Source of the DNA: an uncultured Alphaproteobacteria bacterium
Lineage (GTDB): Bacteria; Pseudomonadota; Alphaproteobacteria; HIMB59; GCA-002718135
Direction of reading: 5' to 3'
Assembly (NCBI GenBank): GCA_902585605.1
Contig: CACIED010000003.1
Span: 1 to 64,000, forward strand
Length of the DNA: 64,000 bases
Positions 1-8,611 of the stretch are shown here, piece by piece; within the stretch, counting starts at the first letter, position 1, and each line of letters starts with the position of its first letter. The position numbers were made by a program, and so were the translations under genes. The notes beneath the pieces are model-generated. The model made no database searches and was not told the origin of the DNA. It saw only the letters and a program-made list of their open reading frames with translations.

Positions 1-443
1 AAGTGGTTGATCTTAATATTAAAGCATCATTTGATATTGCTCAATTAGCAACAAAAATTATGCTAAAATCAACAAATAGAAAAAAAAGTGGTGGATCAAT
101 TATAAATATTTCATCTCAGTTAGGTAAAGTTGGAGCTCCTCTTAGAAGTGTTTACAATATGACCAAGTTTGGCGTTGAAGGTCTAACTAAAGGAATGGCT
201 ATCGATTTAGCAAAACACAACATTAGAGTTAATTCAGTTTGCCCTACATTTGTTGAAACTCCTATGGTTAAAAAATTTTTCAAAGATAAAAATTTTAAAA
301 AATCTGTTATTGAAAATATACCTTTAGGAAAAGTAGCAACAGAAAGTGATATTGCTAGTGCAGTAGTGTATCTTGCTTCTGATGCTGCATCGATGATAAC
401 TGGCTCTTCATTAGTAATTGATGGAGGATGGACTGCTAAATAA
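1..443 (+). CDS. Short-chain dehydrogenase/reductase, C-terminal part (5' end outside window)
   Basis: The gene enters from the left edge, so the N-terminal Rossmann glycine motif is not seen. The visible 146 residues carry the catalytic half of a classical SDR: serine in IINISSQLG, then YNMTK with the Tyr-x-x-x-Lys pair, then RVNSVCPTFVETPM and the C-terminal block ending in SLVIDGGWTAK. Such enzymes oxidise or reduce an alcohol/ketone with NAD(P) in the cytoplasm; the substrate cannot be read from the sequence. Its stop codon overlaps the ATG of the SnoaL-like gene by one base (TAATG), so the two are almost certainly cotranscribed. The GTG at position 3 is probably an internal codon rather than the true start. 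Confidence 0.9.
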   Translation, partial: VVDLNIKASFDIAQLATKIMLKSTNRKKSGGSIINISSQLGKVGAPLRSVYNMTKFGVEGLTKGMAIDLAKHNIRVNSVCPTFVETPMVKKFFKDKNFKKSVIENIPLGKVATESDIASAVVYLASDAASMITGSSLVIDGGWTAK

Positions 444-1516
444 TGATTTCTAGAGAATTAAAAAATTTTTTTGCCAACTATCAGATTGCAACTCAAACAT
501 TTAACAAAAAGACAATTGAAAAATCATTAAGCAATTATTTTACAAAAGAATCTTTATTTAATTTTTGCCATCCTTTTGGAACTTTTAAAGGTTTAAATAA
601 TTTTCTTTCTAAATGTATTTTGCCATTATTGGATAGTATCCCTGATCTAGAAAGAAGAGATATGATTATTATGGCGGGAAAAACCCCTGAAGGGCAAAAA
701 TGGATAGGTACAATGGGTAATTATATGGGAACTTTTATAAAACCATACTTAGATATTCCACCAACAGGCAATTTAATTCATATGCGCTATCATGAGTTTT
801 TTAAAATAGAGGAAAATAAAATTACTGAAGTACAATCTATTTGGGACTTACCTGAAATTATGATGCAAGCAAATGCATGGCCAATGTCTCCTCAACTTGG
901 TGCATTTCTGTGTACCCCAGCTCCTATGACTGGAGATGGCTTGTCAATAAATGGAGAAAAGAAAGAAAATTTTGATCATGTTATAGATATGTTAAATGAT
1001 TTATCCTTACATCCTAAAAATCCAGATCCAAAAATTATGAATCTAGAAAAATATTGGCACCCAAATCTTAATTGGTACGGACCAGCCGGAATTGGAACAG
1101 GTAGAGGTATAGCAGGTTTCAGACATTGGCATCAAATCCCATTTTTAAGAGCAATGCCAGATAGAAAAGGTGGTTCATCAAATGAAAAATTAGCCACCGA
1201 TGGCATGGAAGATTTGCAAACACACTGGATACATGAAGGAAATTATGTGTGTGAAACAGGTTGGCCTAATATGAGATTAACAATAACCAATGATGGCTGG
1301 ATGGGTATTGCTCCATCAAATCAAGCACTAGAAATGAGAAGTCTTGATTTCTGGAGGCTAGAAAATGGTTTGATTAGAGAAAATTGGGTCTTAATTGATT
1401 TACTTGATATTTATAGACAAATTGGAATCAATATATTTGACAGAATTAAAGAGTTTAATAAAGCTCGTCAAACAGGACATATCAATTTATCTGATGGATT
1501 AGATGTTTTAAAGTAG
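443..1516 (+). CDS. Tandem SnoaL-like (NTF2-fold) protein
   Basis: A 357-residue cytoplasmic protein without signal peptide. It appears to hold two SnoaL/NTF2-like units, roughly residues 1-160 and 175-350. Each has the family pattern of an aromatic-rich strand set with a late MRYHEFF or RLENGLIRENW stretch followed by a D/L-rich helix. Single SnoaL domains are about 130-150 residues, so the length fits a duplication. Relatives are polyketide cyclases, ester cyclases, dehydratases and isomerases; no catalytic assignment can be made here. Translational coupling to the upstream SDR suggests that both act on one small oxygenated compound. The stop codon abuts the convergent EamA gene. Confidence 0.7.
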   Translation: MISRELKNFFANYQIATQTFNKKTIEKSLSNYFTKESLFNFCHPFGTFKGLNNFLSKCILPLLDSIPDLERRDMIIMAGKTPEGQKWIGTMGNYMGTFIKPYLDIPPTGNLIHMRYHEFFKIEENKITEVQSIWDLPEIMMQANAWPMSPQLGAFLCTPAPMTGDGLSINGEKKENFDHVIDMLNDLSLHPKNPDPKIMNLEKYWHPNLNWYGPAGIGTGRGIAGFRHWHQIPFLRAMPDRKGGSSNEKLATDGMEDLQTHWIHEGNYVCETGWPNMRLTITNDGWMGIAPSNQALEMRSLDFWRLENGLIRENWVLIDLLDIYRQIGINIFDRIKEFNKARQTGHINLSDGLDVLK

Positions 1517-2374
1517 CTAATTTTCCTTATTAATAAAATAAGTTGCTACGATTACAATTATACCACCAATAAAAGTAATTAAAGTTGGTATTTCATAAAA
1601 AATTATAAACGTTAACAACACACCAAATACAGGAAATAAAGCATAAAATGGAAAAACTCTATTAACAGGGTACATCCTATATAAATAAAACATCGACATG
1701 TGAGCAGCAATAGAAACAAAGATACCTGAATGTAATATTAATAACCATGACTGAAAACTAATATTTTTTATTTCATTTAATGTTTGTCCTTCAAATATTG
1801 ATGATGAGACAATTAATAATATAAATCCAATTAATCCCATTACTGCATTTGTGAGTGTGACTTCTAAATCTTTTAGGTATCTGGAAAATACCTGCGCACT
1901 TGCATAAAAAAAGGCCATTAACGTTATTAAGATTAATGCAAAAATTTCATTTCTTATCAATGGATCAAAGCCTAACAAAATAATACCAAAAAAAGAAATA
2001 AATATAAGTATCCATTTTTTAATACTTACTTTTTCTTTTAAAAAAAATGAGCTTAATAATATTGCAAATGGTACAGCCAGTTGAGAACCAATAATTATTG
2101 GAGAAACTATGTTTGCTTCATTTAAAGATAATGTCATAAAAACATTTGCCAAAAACCCCATAGAAATTGAAAAAAAGAGAAGTGGTAACCAGTATTTTTT
2201 TTCAGGAATTCTAAATCGCCAAAAAGGCAAAAGGCATATGAAAACCACTAACATTCTTAAACTTCCCATTAATAATGGGGGCACATTTTCATTAAAAATA
2301 ACTTTCTGAACAGGGTAGGCACTTCCAAATAAAAAAGTGATAATTAAAATTAAAAAGTAATGTCTTAAAAGCAT
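1517..2374 (-). CDS. EamA/DMT-family permease
   Basis: A 285-residue integral membrane protein with about ten hydrophobic segments in the two-fold EamA arrangement. The N-terminal repeat starts with a membrane segment containing FLFGSAYPVQK, and the second repeat begins near residue 140. Members of the drug/metabolite transporter superfamily export amino acids, nucleosides, polyamines or other small metabolites across the inner membrane; substrate prediction from sequence is unreliable. It is convergent with the SnoaL gene and lies just downstream of the phosphate acyltransferase on the same strand, 23 bases apart, so it may be read from the same promoter. Confidence 0.85.
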   Translation of the reverse strand: MLLRHYFLILIITFLFGSAYPVQKVIFNENVPPLLMGSLRMLVVFICLLPFWRFRIPEKKYWLPLLFFSISMGFLANVFMTLSLNEANIVSPIIIGSQLAVPFAILLSSFFLKEKVSIKKWILIFISFFGIILLGFDPLIRNEIFALILITLMAFFYASAQVFSRYLKDLEVTLTNAVMGLIGFILLIVSSSIFEGQTLNEIKNISFQSWLLILHSGIFVSIAAHMSMFYLYRMYPVNRVFPFYALFPVFGVLLTFIIFYEIPTLITFIGGIIVIVATYFINKEN

Positions 2375-2397
2375 TCGAGCTAAAATTTATTTTCTAA

Positions 2398-3297
2398 TTA
2401 GTTATTTGCAGCAACTACAGCTGCCATAATTGATGCAAGTTTAGAATTTTTACTATCTGCTCTGCTAGGGACTACAACTGGTACTTTACCACCAATTACT
2501 ATTCCTGCCGCACAAGCATTCATAAAATAAACCATTATTTTGGACAAAGAATTTCCAGTTTCTAAATTAGGTACTAATAATACATCAGCATCACCAGCAA
2601 CATCATTATTGATTCCTTTTATTTTAGCTGCTTCCTCAGAAACAGCATTATCAAAAGCAAGTGGTCCATGAATAAAAGCATTAATTTTTTCTTCTAACGC
2701 AAGTTCCATAACTTTTTTGGCATCAACTGAACTTGGCATACTGTCAATTGGATCTTCTGTACCTGATAAAATTGCAACTTTTGGTTTACTAATATTTAAT
2801 TTATTACAAAACTGAACAGCATTTTTAAGAATTTGTAATTTTATATCAACTCTTGGTAAAACATTTAAGGCGCCATCAGTGATAAACAGGGGTTTTTTAA
2901 GCTGCGGTGAAGTCATATGCCAAATATGACTTAATCTTCTCCCATCAAGTAAATTAAATTCTTTTTTTAAATAAGAGCGCATTAAAATATCAGTATGAAG
3001 ATTCCCTTTAATTATGATTTTACTTTTATTTTCATTAGAAATTTGACAAGCAATTGAAGCACTATCCTCTTCATCTTTAGCCTCTACAATATTAAAATTA
3101 GAAATATCCAAATTTAATTTTTTCGCGGTCTCAGCAATTAAACTTTTATTTCCAATTAAAGTTGGATCGATAAGGTTCATATTCTTACCTTCAATTACAG
3201 CTGATAATATGCTTTCTTGATTGGGGCACACAACTGCTGCTGGTATGTCGGGAGTCTCTAAAGCTTTACTTTTAAGATCTTCTGGTAATGTGCTCAT
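2398..3297 (-). CDS. Phosphate acetyl/butyryltransferase family protein
   Basis: A 299-residue protein of the PTA/PTB family, which interconverts acyl-CoA and acyl phosphate. Family features are the central ITDGALNVLP block, AILSGTEDPIDSMPSS, a GPLAFDNAVS block and the C-terminal DVLLVPNLETGNSLSK and GGKVPVVVPSRAD stretches. At about 300 residues it is the short catalytic unit without the N-terminal DRTGG domain of long Pta enzymes. It diverges from the aminotransferase-alanine dehydrogenase operon across 118 bases. In sulfonate degraders a short Pta follows Xsc in turning sulfoacetaldehyde-derived acetyl phosphate into acetyl-CoA. That role is attractive given comDE-like genes at 18981-20047, but it is inferred, and Xsc itself is not in the window. 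Confidence 0.8.
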   Translation of the reverse strand: MSTLPEDLKSKALETPDIPAAVVCPNQESILSAVIEGKNMNLIDPTLIGNKSLIAETAKKLNLDISNFNIVEAKDEEDSASIACQISNENKSKIIIKGNLHTDILMRSYLKKEFNLLDGRRLSHIWHMTSPQLKKPLFITDGALNVLPRVDIKLQILKNAVQFCNKLNISKPKVAILSGTEDPIDSMPSSVDAKKVMELALEEKINAFIHGPLAFDNAVSEEAAKIKGINNDVAGDADVLLVPNLETGNSLSKIMVYFMNACAAGIVIGGKVPVVVPSRADSKNSKLASIMAAVVAANN

Positions 3298-3415
3298 ATT
3301 TGGTATTCTCTCTATACCACTGCTACAATTTTTCCTATGATATTTCTTTGTTGTGTAAGAAATATTCTTTGATTTATCGATAATTTCATATACTCAATCT
3401 TTAATAAGGAAAAAA

Positions 3416-4756
3416 ATGGACTTAGAAAAAAGAACTGAAATACCTAATTCATTAGAAGAACATTGGATGCCATTTACATCTAATAGAGACTATAAAAATA
3501 GTCCAAGATTAATGGTTAAGGCAGAAGGTGTTTATTATACTGATCATTATGGAAATAAATTAATTGATGCTAGCTCAGGATTATTTTGTAGTCCAGCGGG
3601 TCATTCAAGACCAGAAATAAGAGAAGCAGTATCTAAACAATTAGAGCAATTAGATTATGTTCAACCATTTCAACAAGGTTTTGGTGGTTCATTTGATTTA
3701 GCTAGAAAAGTTTCAAAACATACGCCCGAAGATTTAAATAAAATATTTTTTACTATTTGTGGTTCATCAGCTGTAGAAACAGCAATTAAGACAGCCATAG
3801 CATATTTTAAAGCAAAAGGAGAAGGTCATAGATCTCACATAGTAGGAAGAGAAAGAGGTTATCATGGAATGAATATTGGAGGAATTTCTGTTGGCGGAAT
3901 GATTGCTAATAGAAAAACTTTCTCAAATATTCTCATGCCAAATGTACATCATCTAAGACATACTCATTTACCTGAAAATTTATTCGTAAAGGGCGAACCT
4001 GAAACAGGTGCTGATCTAGCAGATGATCTTGAAAGGATTGCTGGTAACATAGGTGCTGAAAATATTGCTGCATGTATTGTTGAGCCAGTGGCAGGATCAA
4101 CAGGAACTTTAGTTCCGCCAAAAGGATATTTAAAAAAACTAAGAGAAATTTGTGACAAACACGGAATTCTTTTAATTTTTGATGAAGTTATTACTGGCTG
4201 GGGAAGAATGGGCGCCCCATTTGCAGCCCAAGCTTTTGATGTTTGTCCAGATATCATGACAATGGCTAAAGCAATTACTAATGGTGTTGTACCTTTAGGC
4301 GCAGTAGCTTCACGTGATCATATCTATGACACTATTGTTGATGCTTCACCTACAGGAGCTATAGAATTTTTTCATGGTTATACTTATTCTGCTATACCTG
4401 TTTCAATGGCAGCAGGTTTAGCAATGCAAGATATAATCGAGAAAGAAGATTTATTTAATAGAGCAAAAGATATGTCTCCATATTTCTTAGATGGTTTATT
4501 TACTTTGAAAGACTTAGATATCATTACTGATATAAGAGGATATGGAATGATGGGAGGAATTGATATTAAAATGGATGAGCGTTTAGGCAAAGCTGGATAT
4601 GCTTGTTTTAAAAAATTATTTGAAGCAGGCTTAAGCTTGAAAGCAACAGGTGATTGTTTAATTGTTGCACCTCCATTTACTTGTGAAAAAAAACATATTG
4701 ATGAGATAATTGAAAAATTAAGAACAGGTATCTCAAACTATATGCATGACAGATAA
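3416..4756 (+). CDS. Class III omega-amino-acid:pyruvate aminotransferase (beta-alanine or taurine type)
   Basis: A 446-residue fold-type I PLP enzyme. The cofactor lysine is K285 in MTMAKAITNG, and the pyridine-nitrogen aspartate is D256 in LIFDEVITGWGR. The N-terminal EEHWMPFTSNRDYK and the GRERGYHGMNIGGISVGG block are typical of beta-alanine:pyruvate and related omega-transaminases, a clade close to taurine:pyruvate aminotransferase. The ATG has a good Shine-Dalgarno (AAGGA about 6 bases upstream). The next gene, alanine dehydrogenase, starts in the stop codon (TAATG), so alanine produced here would be oxidised back to pyruvate. The amine donor is not decided by sequence; beta-alanine, taurine or another omega-amine is possible. 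Confidence 0.85.
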   Translation: MDLEKRTEIPNSLEEHWMPFTSNRDYKNSPRLMVKAEGVYYTDHYGNKLIDASSGLFCSPAGHSRPEIREAVSKQLEQLDYVQPFQQGFGGSFDLARKVSKHTPEDLNKIFFTICGSSAVETAIKTAIAYFKAKGEGHRSHIVGRERGYHGMNIGGISVGGMIANRKTFSNILMPNVHHLRHTHLPENLFVKGEPETGADLADDLERIAGNIGAENIAACIVEPVAGSTGTLVPPKGYLKKLREICDKHGILLIFDEVITGWGRMGAPFAAQAFDVCPDIMTMAKAITNGVVPLGAVASRDHIYDTIVDASPTGAIEFFHGYTYSAIPVSMAAGLAMQDIIEKEDLFNRAKDMSPYFLDGLFTLKDLDIITDIRGYGMMGGIDIKMDERLGKAGYACFKKLFEAGLSLKATGDCLIVAPPFTCEKKHIDEIIEKLRTGISNYMHDR

Positions 4757-5871
4757 TGAAAATAGGTGTTCCCTCTGAGATTAAAGCTCAGGAGTCTAGG
4801 GTTGGGCTTACTCCACAAAGTGTTAAAGAATTAGTAAAGAATAAACATACAGTACTAATTCAAAAAGATGCAGGAATTGGTGCTGGATTTTCAAATAGTG
4901 ATTATGAATTATCAGGTGCAAAAATTGTAAATTCAGCTGAGGATATTTTCAATGATTCTGAAATGATTGTAAAAGTAAAAGAACCTCTAATGAATGAAGT
5001 ATCAATGATAAGAGAAAACCAAATTTTGTTTACTTACTTACATCTTTCAGCAGCTCCAGAATTGACAAAGGCTTTAATTGATTCAAATTCAATTTGTATA
5101 GCTTATGAAACAGTAAGTGATCATAATAATAAATTACCACTTCTTGCACCTATGAGTGCTGTAGCCGGCAGAATGTCGATTCAAGCTGGTGCGTATTCAC
5201 TTGAAAAACATAAGGGGGGAAGTGGTTTACTCTTAGGGGGTGCGCCTGGGGTTCAACCTGGAAATGTCTTAATTTTAGGTGGAGGTGTTGTAGGTGAAAA
5301 TGCAGCAATAATTGCTACCGGTATGCAAGCAAAAGTTTTCATCGTTGATAAATCAGAAAAAAGATTAGAAGAATTACAAGAAAAATTTGGTGATAAAATA
5401 GAACCACTACACAGTGATAAAATAAATCTTAAAGATTATATTTCTGAGTGTGATTTACTAATTGGTGGTGTGCTTGTTCCAGGCTCTAATGCTCCAAAGA
5501 TTATAACTAAGGACATGATAAAAGAGATGAAAAGTGGATCTGTAATTGTTGATGTTGCAATTGATCAAGGTGGTTGTGTTGAAACTAGTAAACCAACAAC
5601 TCATGCAAACCCTACATATGTTGTTGATGATGTAGTTCATTATTGTGTTGCAAATATGCCAGGGGGAGTTCCTAGAACTTCCACACTTGCTTTAAATGCA
5701 GTCACTTTACCATTTATTCAAAACTTAGCTTCTAATGGTTTTAAAGATGCGTTAAAAAATGATAAAAATTTTATGAATGGTTTAAATATTTTTAAAGGTG
5801 CCGTTACATATAAAGCTATTGCTGATGATTTAAATTATGATTATGCTAATCCAGAAACTTTAGTACACTAA
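4756..5871 (+). CDS. ald: Alanine dehydrogenase
   Basis: A 371-residue enzyme, the usual length, catalysing L-alanine + NAD + water to pyruvate, ammonium and NADH in the cytoplasm. The N-terminal signature MKIGVPSEIKAQESRVGLTP is intact. Expected catalytic residues are present as K75 in VKVKEP and H96 in YLHLSA, and the NAD fold shows VLILGGGVVGENAA. Its start overlaps the aminotransferase stop, which indicates coupled translation and a shared job: regenerating pyruvate as the amino acceptor and releasing nitrogen as ammonium. It converges with the MetE-like gene with a 4-base overlap. Confidence 0.95.
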   Translation: MKIGVPSEIKAQESRVGLTPQSVKELVKNKHTVLIQKDAGIGAGFSNSDYELSGAKIVNSAEDIFNDSEMIVKVKEPLMNEVSMIRENQILFTYLHLSAAPELTKALIDSNSICIAYETVSDHNNKLPLLAPMSAVAGRMSIQAGAYSLEKHKGGSGLLLGGAPGVQPGNVLILGGGVVGENAAIIATGMQAKVFIVDKSEKRLEELQEKFGDKIEPLHSDKINLKDYISECDLLIGGVLVPGSNAPKIITKDMIKEMKSGSVIVDVAIDQGGCVETSKPTTHANPTYVVDDVVHYCVANMPGGVPRTSTLALNAVTLPFIQNLASNGFKDALKNDKNFMNGLNIFKGAVTYKAIADDLNYDYANPETLVH

Positions 5872-6917
5872 AAACTATTAGAAGCTTCTACCATTATCTT
5901 TAATTTTACTTTTGCCAAATCTCGAGGTAAGTGACCAAGGCCACAATCAGGAGCGACAATTAATTGTTCCTTATCAATAAACCTTAATGCATCATTTATT
6001 CTTGAGACAATTTCTTCTTTAGACTCTACTTGAGAGCTTGCTATTTTTACTAAACCAAAAATAACTTTTGTTTGTTTAAAATCTTTTAAAAAATTTAAAT
6101 CATTATATCGATGAGCATCTTCAATAGAAACTGTATCTATAATTGACTCATCTAAAGCTTTACTAATTTTACTGTAAGAATCTAAAGGCGCTTTTGGATA
6201 ATCTACTGCATCTAATTTATCAGGATAGCCGCAACAAATATGAGTAATTTTTTCAATACTTTGATTGTTAATATCCTTAAAACATCTTTCTAGGTTTTTG
6301 ATTCCAAAATTAAGAGCATTTTCTGGTTTTCTAGCAAACAATGGTTCATCGACTTGAATATATTTACATCCTGCATCAACCAATCTTTTAATTTCTACAT
6401 TAATAGCATCAGCTAAGTCTTCACCCATATGTTCATCTGAATCATAAAATGTATTTGCTATGGTGTCTGTTATAGTCATTGGTCCAGGTATAGTAATTTT
6501 TAAATCTTTATTCGTTAAACTCTGATTTTTTTTCCACTCTTCAACCAAAAAAGATTCTTTTGCTCTAACTTTTGAAGTTATTGTTGGTAACCAGCATTTA
6601 TAATTCCCTGTTCTAGCAACTTTTTCTGTGAGATTCTCAAAGTCAATTCCTTCTAAATATCTACAATGATAGTGAATGTAATTTTCTCTTCTAACTTCAC
6701 CATCGGTTAGGATATCAATACCACATTCTTCCTGATCACTAATTATTTCTTTGCTAGCTTTATTAAATAACTCTTCAACATTATCGCCCATTTTTTTTAT
6801 TTCATCTTCGTAAAATTTAGTTGGATATTCTGTATCTGTACCACCAGAAGCATTAAACCAATCAGTTATTTTTAAGTAGCTTGGTTTTGGATAGGCGCCT
6901 ATAACAGTCGTTAACAT
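5868..6917 (-). CDS. Cobalamin-independent methionine synthase family protein (core-MetE-like)
   Basis: About 349 residues corresponding to the C-terminal catalytic barrel of MetE, without its N-terminal duplicate domain. Zinc-site residues are recognisable: His and Cys in THICCGYPD, Glu in SIEDAHRYND and Cys in VAPDCGLGHLP. The N-terminus MLTTVIGAYPKPSYL matches the family. I chose the ATG at 6917 because the upstream in-frame ATG at 6968 would overlap the sulfatase gene by 44 bases with residues unlike the family. Such short proteins use corrinoid proteins, folates or small methylated compounds as methyl donors; the donor here is unknown. It lies 7 bases after the sulfatase/PMH gene on the same strand, so the two are probably one operon. 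Confidence 0.85.
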   Translation of the reverse strand: MLTTVIGAYPKPSYLKITDWFNASGGTDTEYPTKFYEDEIKKMGDNVEELFNKASKEIISDQEECGIDILTDGEVRRENYIHYHCRYLEGIDFENLTEKVARTGNYKCWLPTITSKVRAKESFLVEEWKKNQSLTNKDLKITIPGPMTITDTIANTFYDSDEHMGEDLADAINVEIKRLVDAGCKYIQVDEPLFARKPENALNFGIKNLERCFKDINNQSIEKITHICCGYPDKLDAVDYPKAPLDSYSKISKALDESIIDTVSIEDAHRYNDLNFLKDFKQTKVIFGLVKIASSQVESKEEIVSRINDALRFIDKEQLIVAPDCGLGHLPRDLAKVKLKIMVEASNSF

Positions 6918-6924
6918 ATTTTTA

Positions 6925-8460
6925 TTATTCCATTTTTCTGCTAAATGGTCCAGAATTTGTATTAACACCTGAACTGGAAAGTTTAGTGTTTGATAATTGT
7001 CGCTCCTGATGAATCATGCGGTGACTTAACAATTTTGATACTAGTTCATGTTTTATATCTTGAAATTCTCTTAAGTCTGATAGATCATTTATTTCCTCAG
7101 GATCTTTTTCTAAATCAAATAATAAACATGGCAATGAAGGAAAATGAACATATTTCCATTTATTATTTCTAATGACCGATAGATTACATTGTTCGGGTGC
7201 TAATTTTTTATCTTTAACAAATGAAGTACTTTCTCTAAAATCATAATCAAAAACAACATATTCTTTATTAGGTGATTTTTTGTATTTATGATTGATATTG
7301 TGCATCAGTGATTGACCATTCCAATCAATGGGAATGTCACCACCAAGCCATTCTAAAATTGTAGGAGCAACATCTACAGATTCTGTTAAATGGTTAATTT
7401 CTTTTGGATTGTTTTGAGGCAGATAAATAAATAATGGAATTCTATAAGAAGAGTCCCACCAACCTAATTTCCCCCATAAATTATTTTCATTTAACATTTC
7501 TCCATGATCACTAGTAAAAATTATCATTGTATTTTCTTCTTGCCCTGTTTCTTTAAGAGCATTCAAAATTTTACCAATATTAAAATCAACTTCTGCGCAC
7601 ATAGCAAAATAGACACTCATAATATTTTTGATATCTTGATCTTTTAAAAGATCATAATTAATTTCAGAGAAATTTTCTTTAAGTAAAAATTTTTTACATA
7701 ACTCTTCAAGTAGAGGATGTTTCTTTGATAATTCTTTAAGTGAAATATCATTTTTAGATAATTTAATATTATCTGGATTAAATTTACTAAACCATGGATC
7801 AGCTACATGAAAGGGTGGGTGTGGTTTTAAAAAAGATACATGCATAAAAAATGGATCTTTGACTTTTTTTAAATCGTTTACAACTTTGTCTGCTAAAAAT
7901 GCGGTGTCTGAAAATTCAGTTGGAATATAATATGGTTCATAAATATATGCTTGATCATCTTTAGGCTTTCTTCCTTTGTACAAGTCTTCTGCTTTATTAA
8001 TTTCAAAACCATTTTGATTAAGATGGTTAGCCCAAGGCTCCGGTTTTCCTCCTGGTAAAACACAACCATCATCAAACCCCTCCATTGGTGATTCATAAGT
8101 AAAATTTTTTTTATCTTTTGGATCCAAATATCTTGGATCCCAAGAGGTATCAGTATATCCGTAAAGTCTTGGATTATAATTTAGTTTACGAACTTCTTTA
8201 GCGATATTTGTAAATCTTTTATCAAGAGGAGCACCATTATATACTGAACGATGTATAAATGGATATAAACCTGTAAGCATAGTAGTTCTAGATGGACCAC
8301 AAGGGACAATTCCAGCAAAATGTGATTTAAAAATTACACTTTGTTTTGCAAGTTGGTCTAAGTTTGGTGTTAGAGCATATGGATGATTTAGGAAGCTAAA
8401 GCAGTCAAAACGCCATTGATCAGCACATATAAAAAGAACAGATTTTTCGAATTTTTCCAT
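6925..8460 (-). CDS. Sulfatase-superfamily hydrolase, phosphonate monoester hydrolase-like
   Basis: A 511-residue alkaline-phosphatase-superfamily enzyme with no signal peptide, hence cytoplasmic. The nucleophile motif VPCGPSRTTMLTG holds C54 in the C-x-P-S-R sequence that is converted to formylglycine. Metal ligands are seen in FICADQWRFD and FTSDHGEMLNENNLWGK. Overall spacing, in particular the block from CGPSR through PLDKRFTNIAK to LYGYTDTSWDPR, resembles phosphonate monoester hydrolase/phosphodiesterase members rather than classical arylsulfatases. Substrate could be a sulfate ester or a phosphate/phosphonate diester. It diverges from the peptide-class binding protein gene at 8612 across 151 bases and is followed by the MetE-like gene. 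Confidence 0.85.
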   Translation of the reverse strand: MEKFEKSVLFICADQWRFDCFSFLNHPYALTPNLDQLAKQSVIFKSHFAGIVPCGPSRTTMLTGLYPFIHRSVYNGAPLDKRFTNIAKEVRKLNYNPRLYGYTDTSWDPRYLDPKDKKNFTYESPMEGFDDGCVLPGGKPEPWANHLNQNGFEINKAEDLYKGRKPKDDQAYIYEPYYIPTEFSDTAFLADKVVNDLKKVKDPFFMHVSFLKPHPPFHVADPWFSKFNPDNIKLSKNDISLKELSKKHPLLEELCKKFLLKENFSEINYDLLKDQDIKNIMSVYFAMCAEVDFNIGKILNALKETGQEENTMIIFTSDHGEMLNENNLWGKLGWWDSSYRIPLFIYLPQNNPKEINHLTESVDVAPTILEWLGGDIPIDWNGQSLMHNINHKYKKSPNKEYVVFDYDFRESTSFVKDKKLAPEQCNLSVIRNNKWKYVHFPSLPCLLFDLEKDPEEINDLSDLREFQDIKHELVSKLLSHRMIHQERQLSNTKLSSSGVNTNSGPFSRKME

Positions 8461-8502
8461 ATTTACTAATGATTATTAAAGTAATTAATTAAGAAGAAAT
8501 AC

Positions 8503-8524
8503 ACAATTTTTTTAAAAAAATTGT
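8503..8524. promoter_or_regulatory. 22-base perfect A/T palindrome between divergent genes
   Basis: Arms ACAATTTTTTT and its exact complement meet without a spacer in the divergent intergenic region. A second imperfect dyad, TTGTTT-AC-AAACAA, lies at 8562-8573. This could be an operator or a bent A-tract affecting both the sulfatase/PMH gene and the importer at 8612, or merely low-complexity AT sequence. Confidence 0.3.
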
Positions 8525-8611
8525 AATAAAAACATCAAATATTTTTGCTAAAAAGTCAAAATTGTTTACAAACAAAATCATACGATAAATTTATCTTATA
8601 GGAGAAAATAT

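Noticed and set aside
3964..4257. 97-residue reading frame on the minus strand inside the aminotransferase gene
   Set aside because: It is wholly antisense to a well-conserved enzyme, has no recognisable domain and no ribosome-binding site; the same holds for the other short antisense frames, for example at 8740-9048 and 63338-63766.
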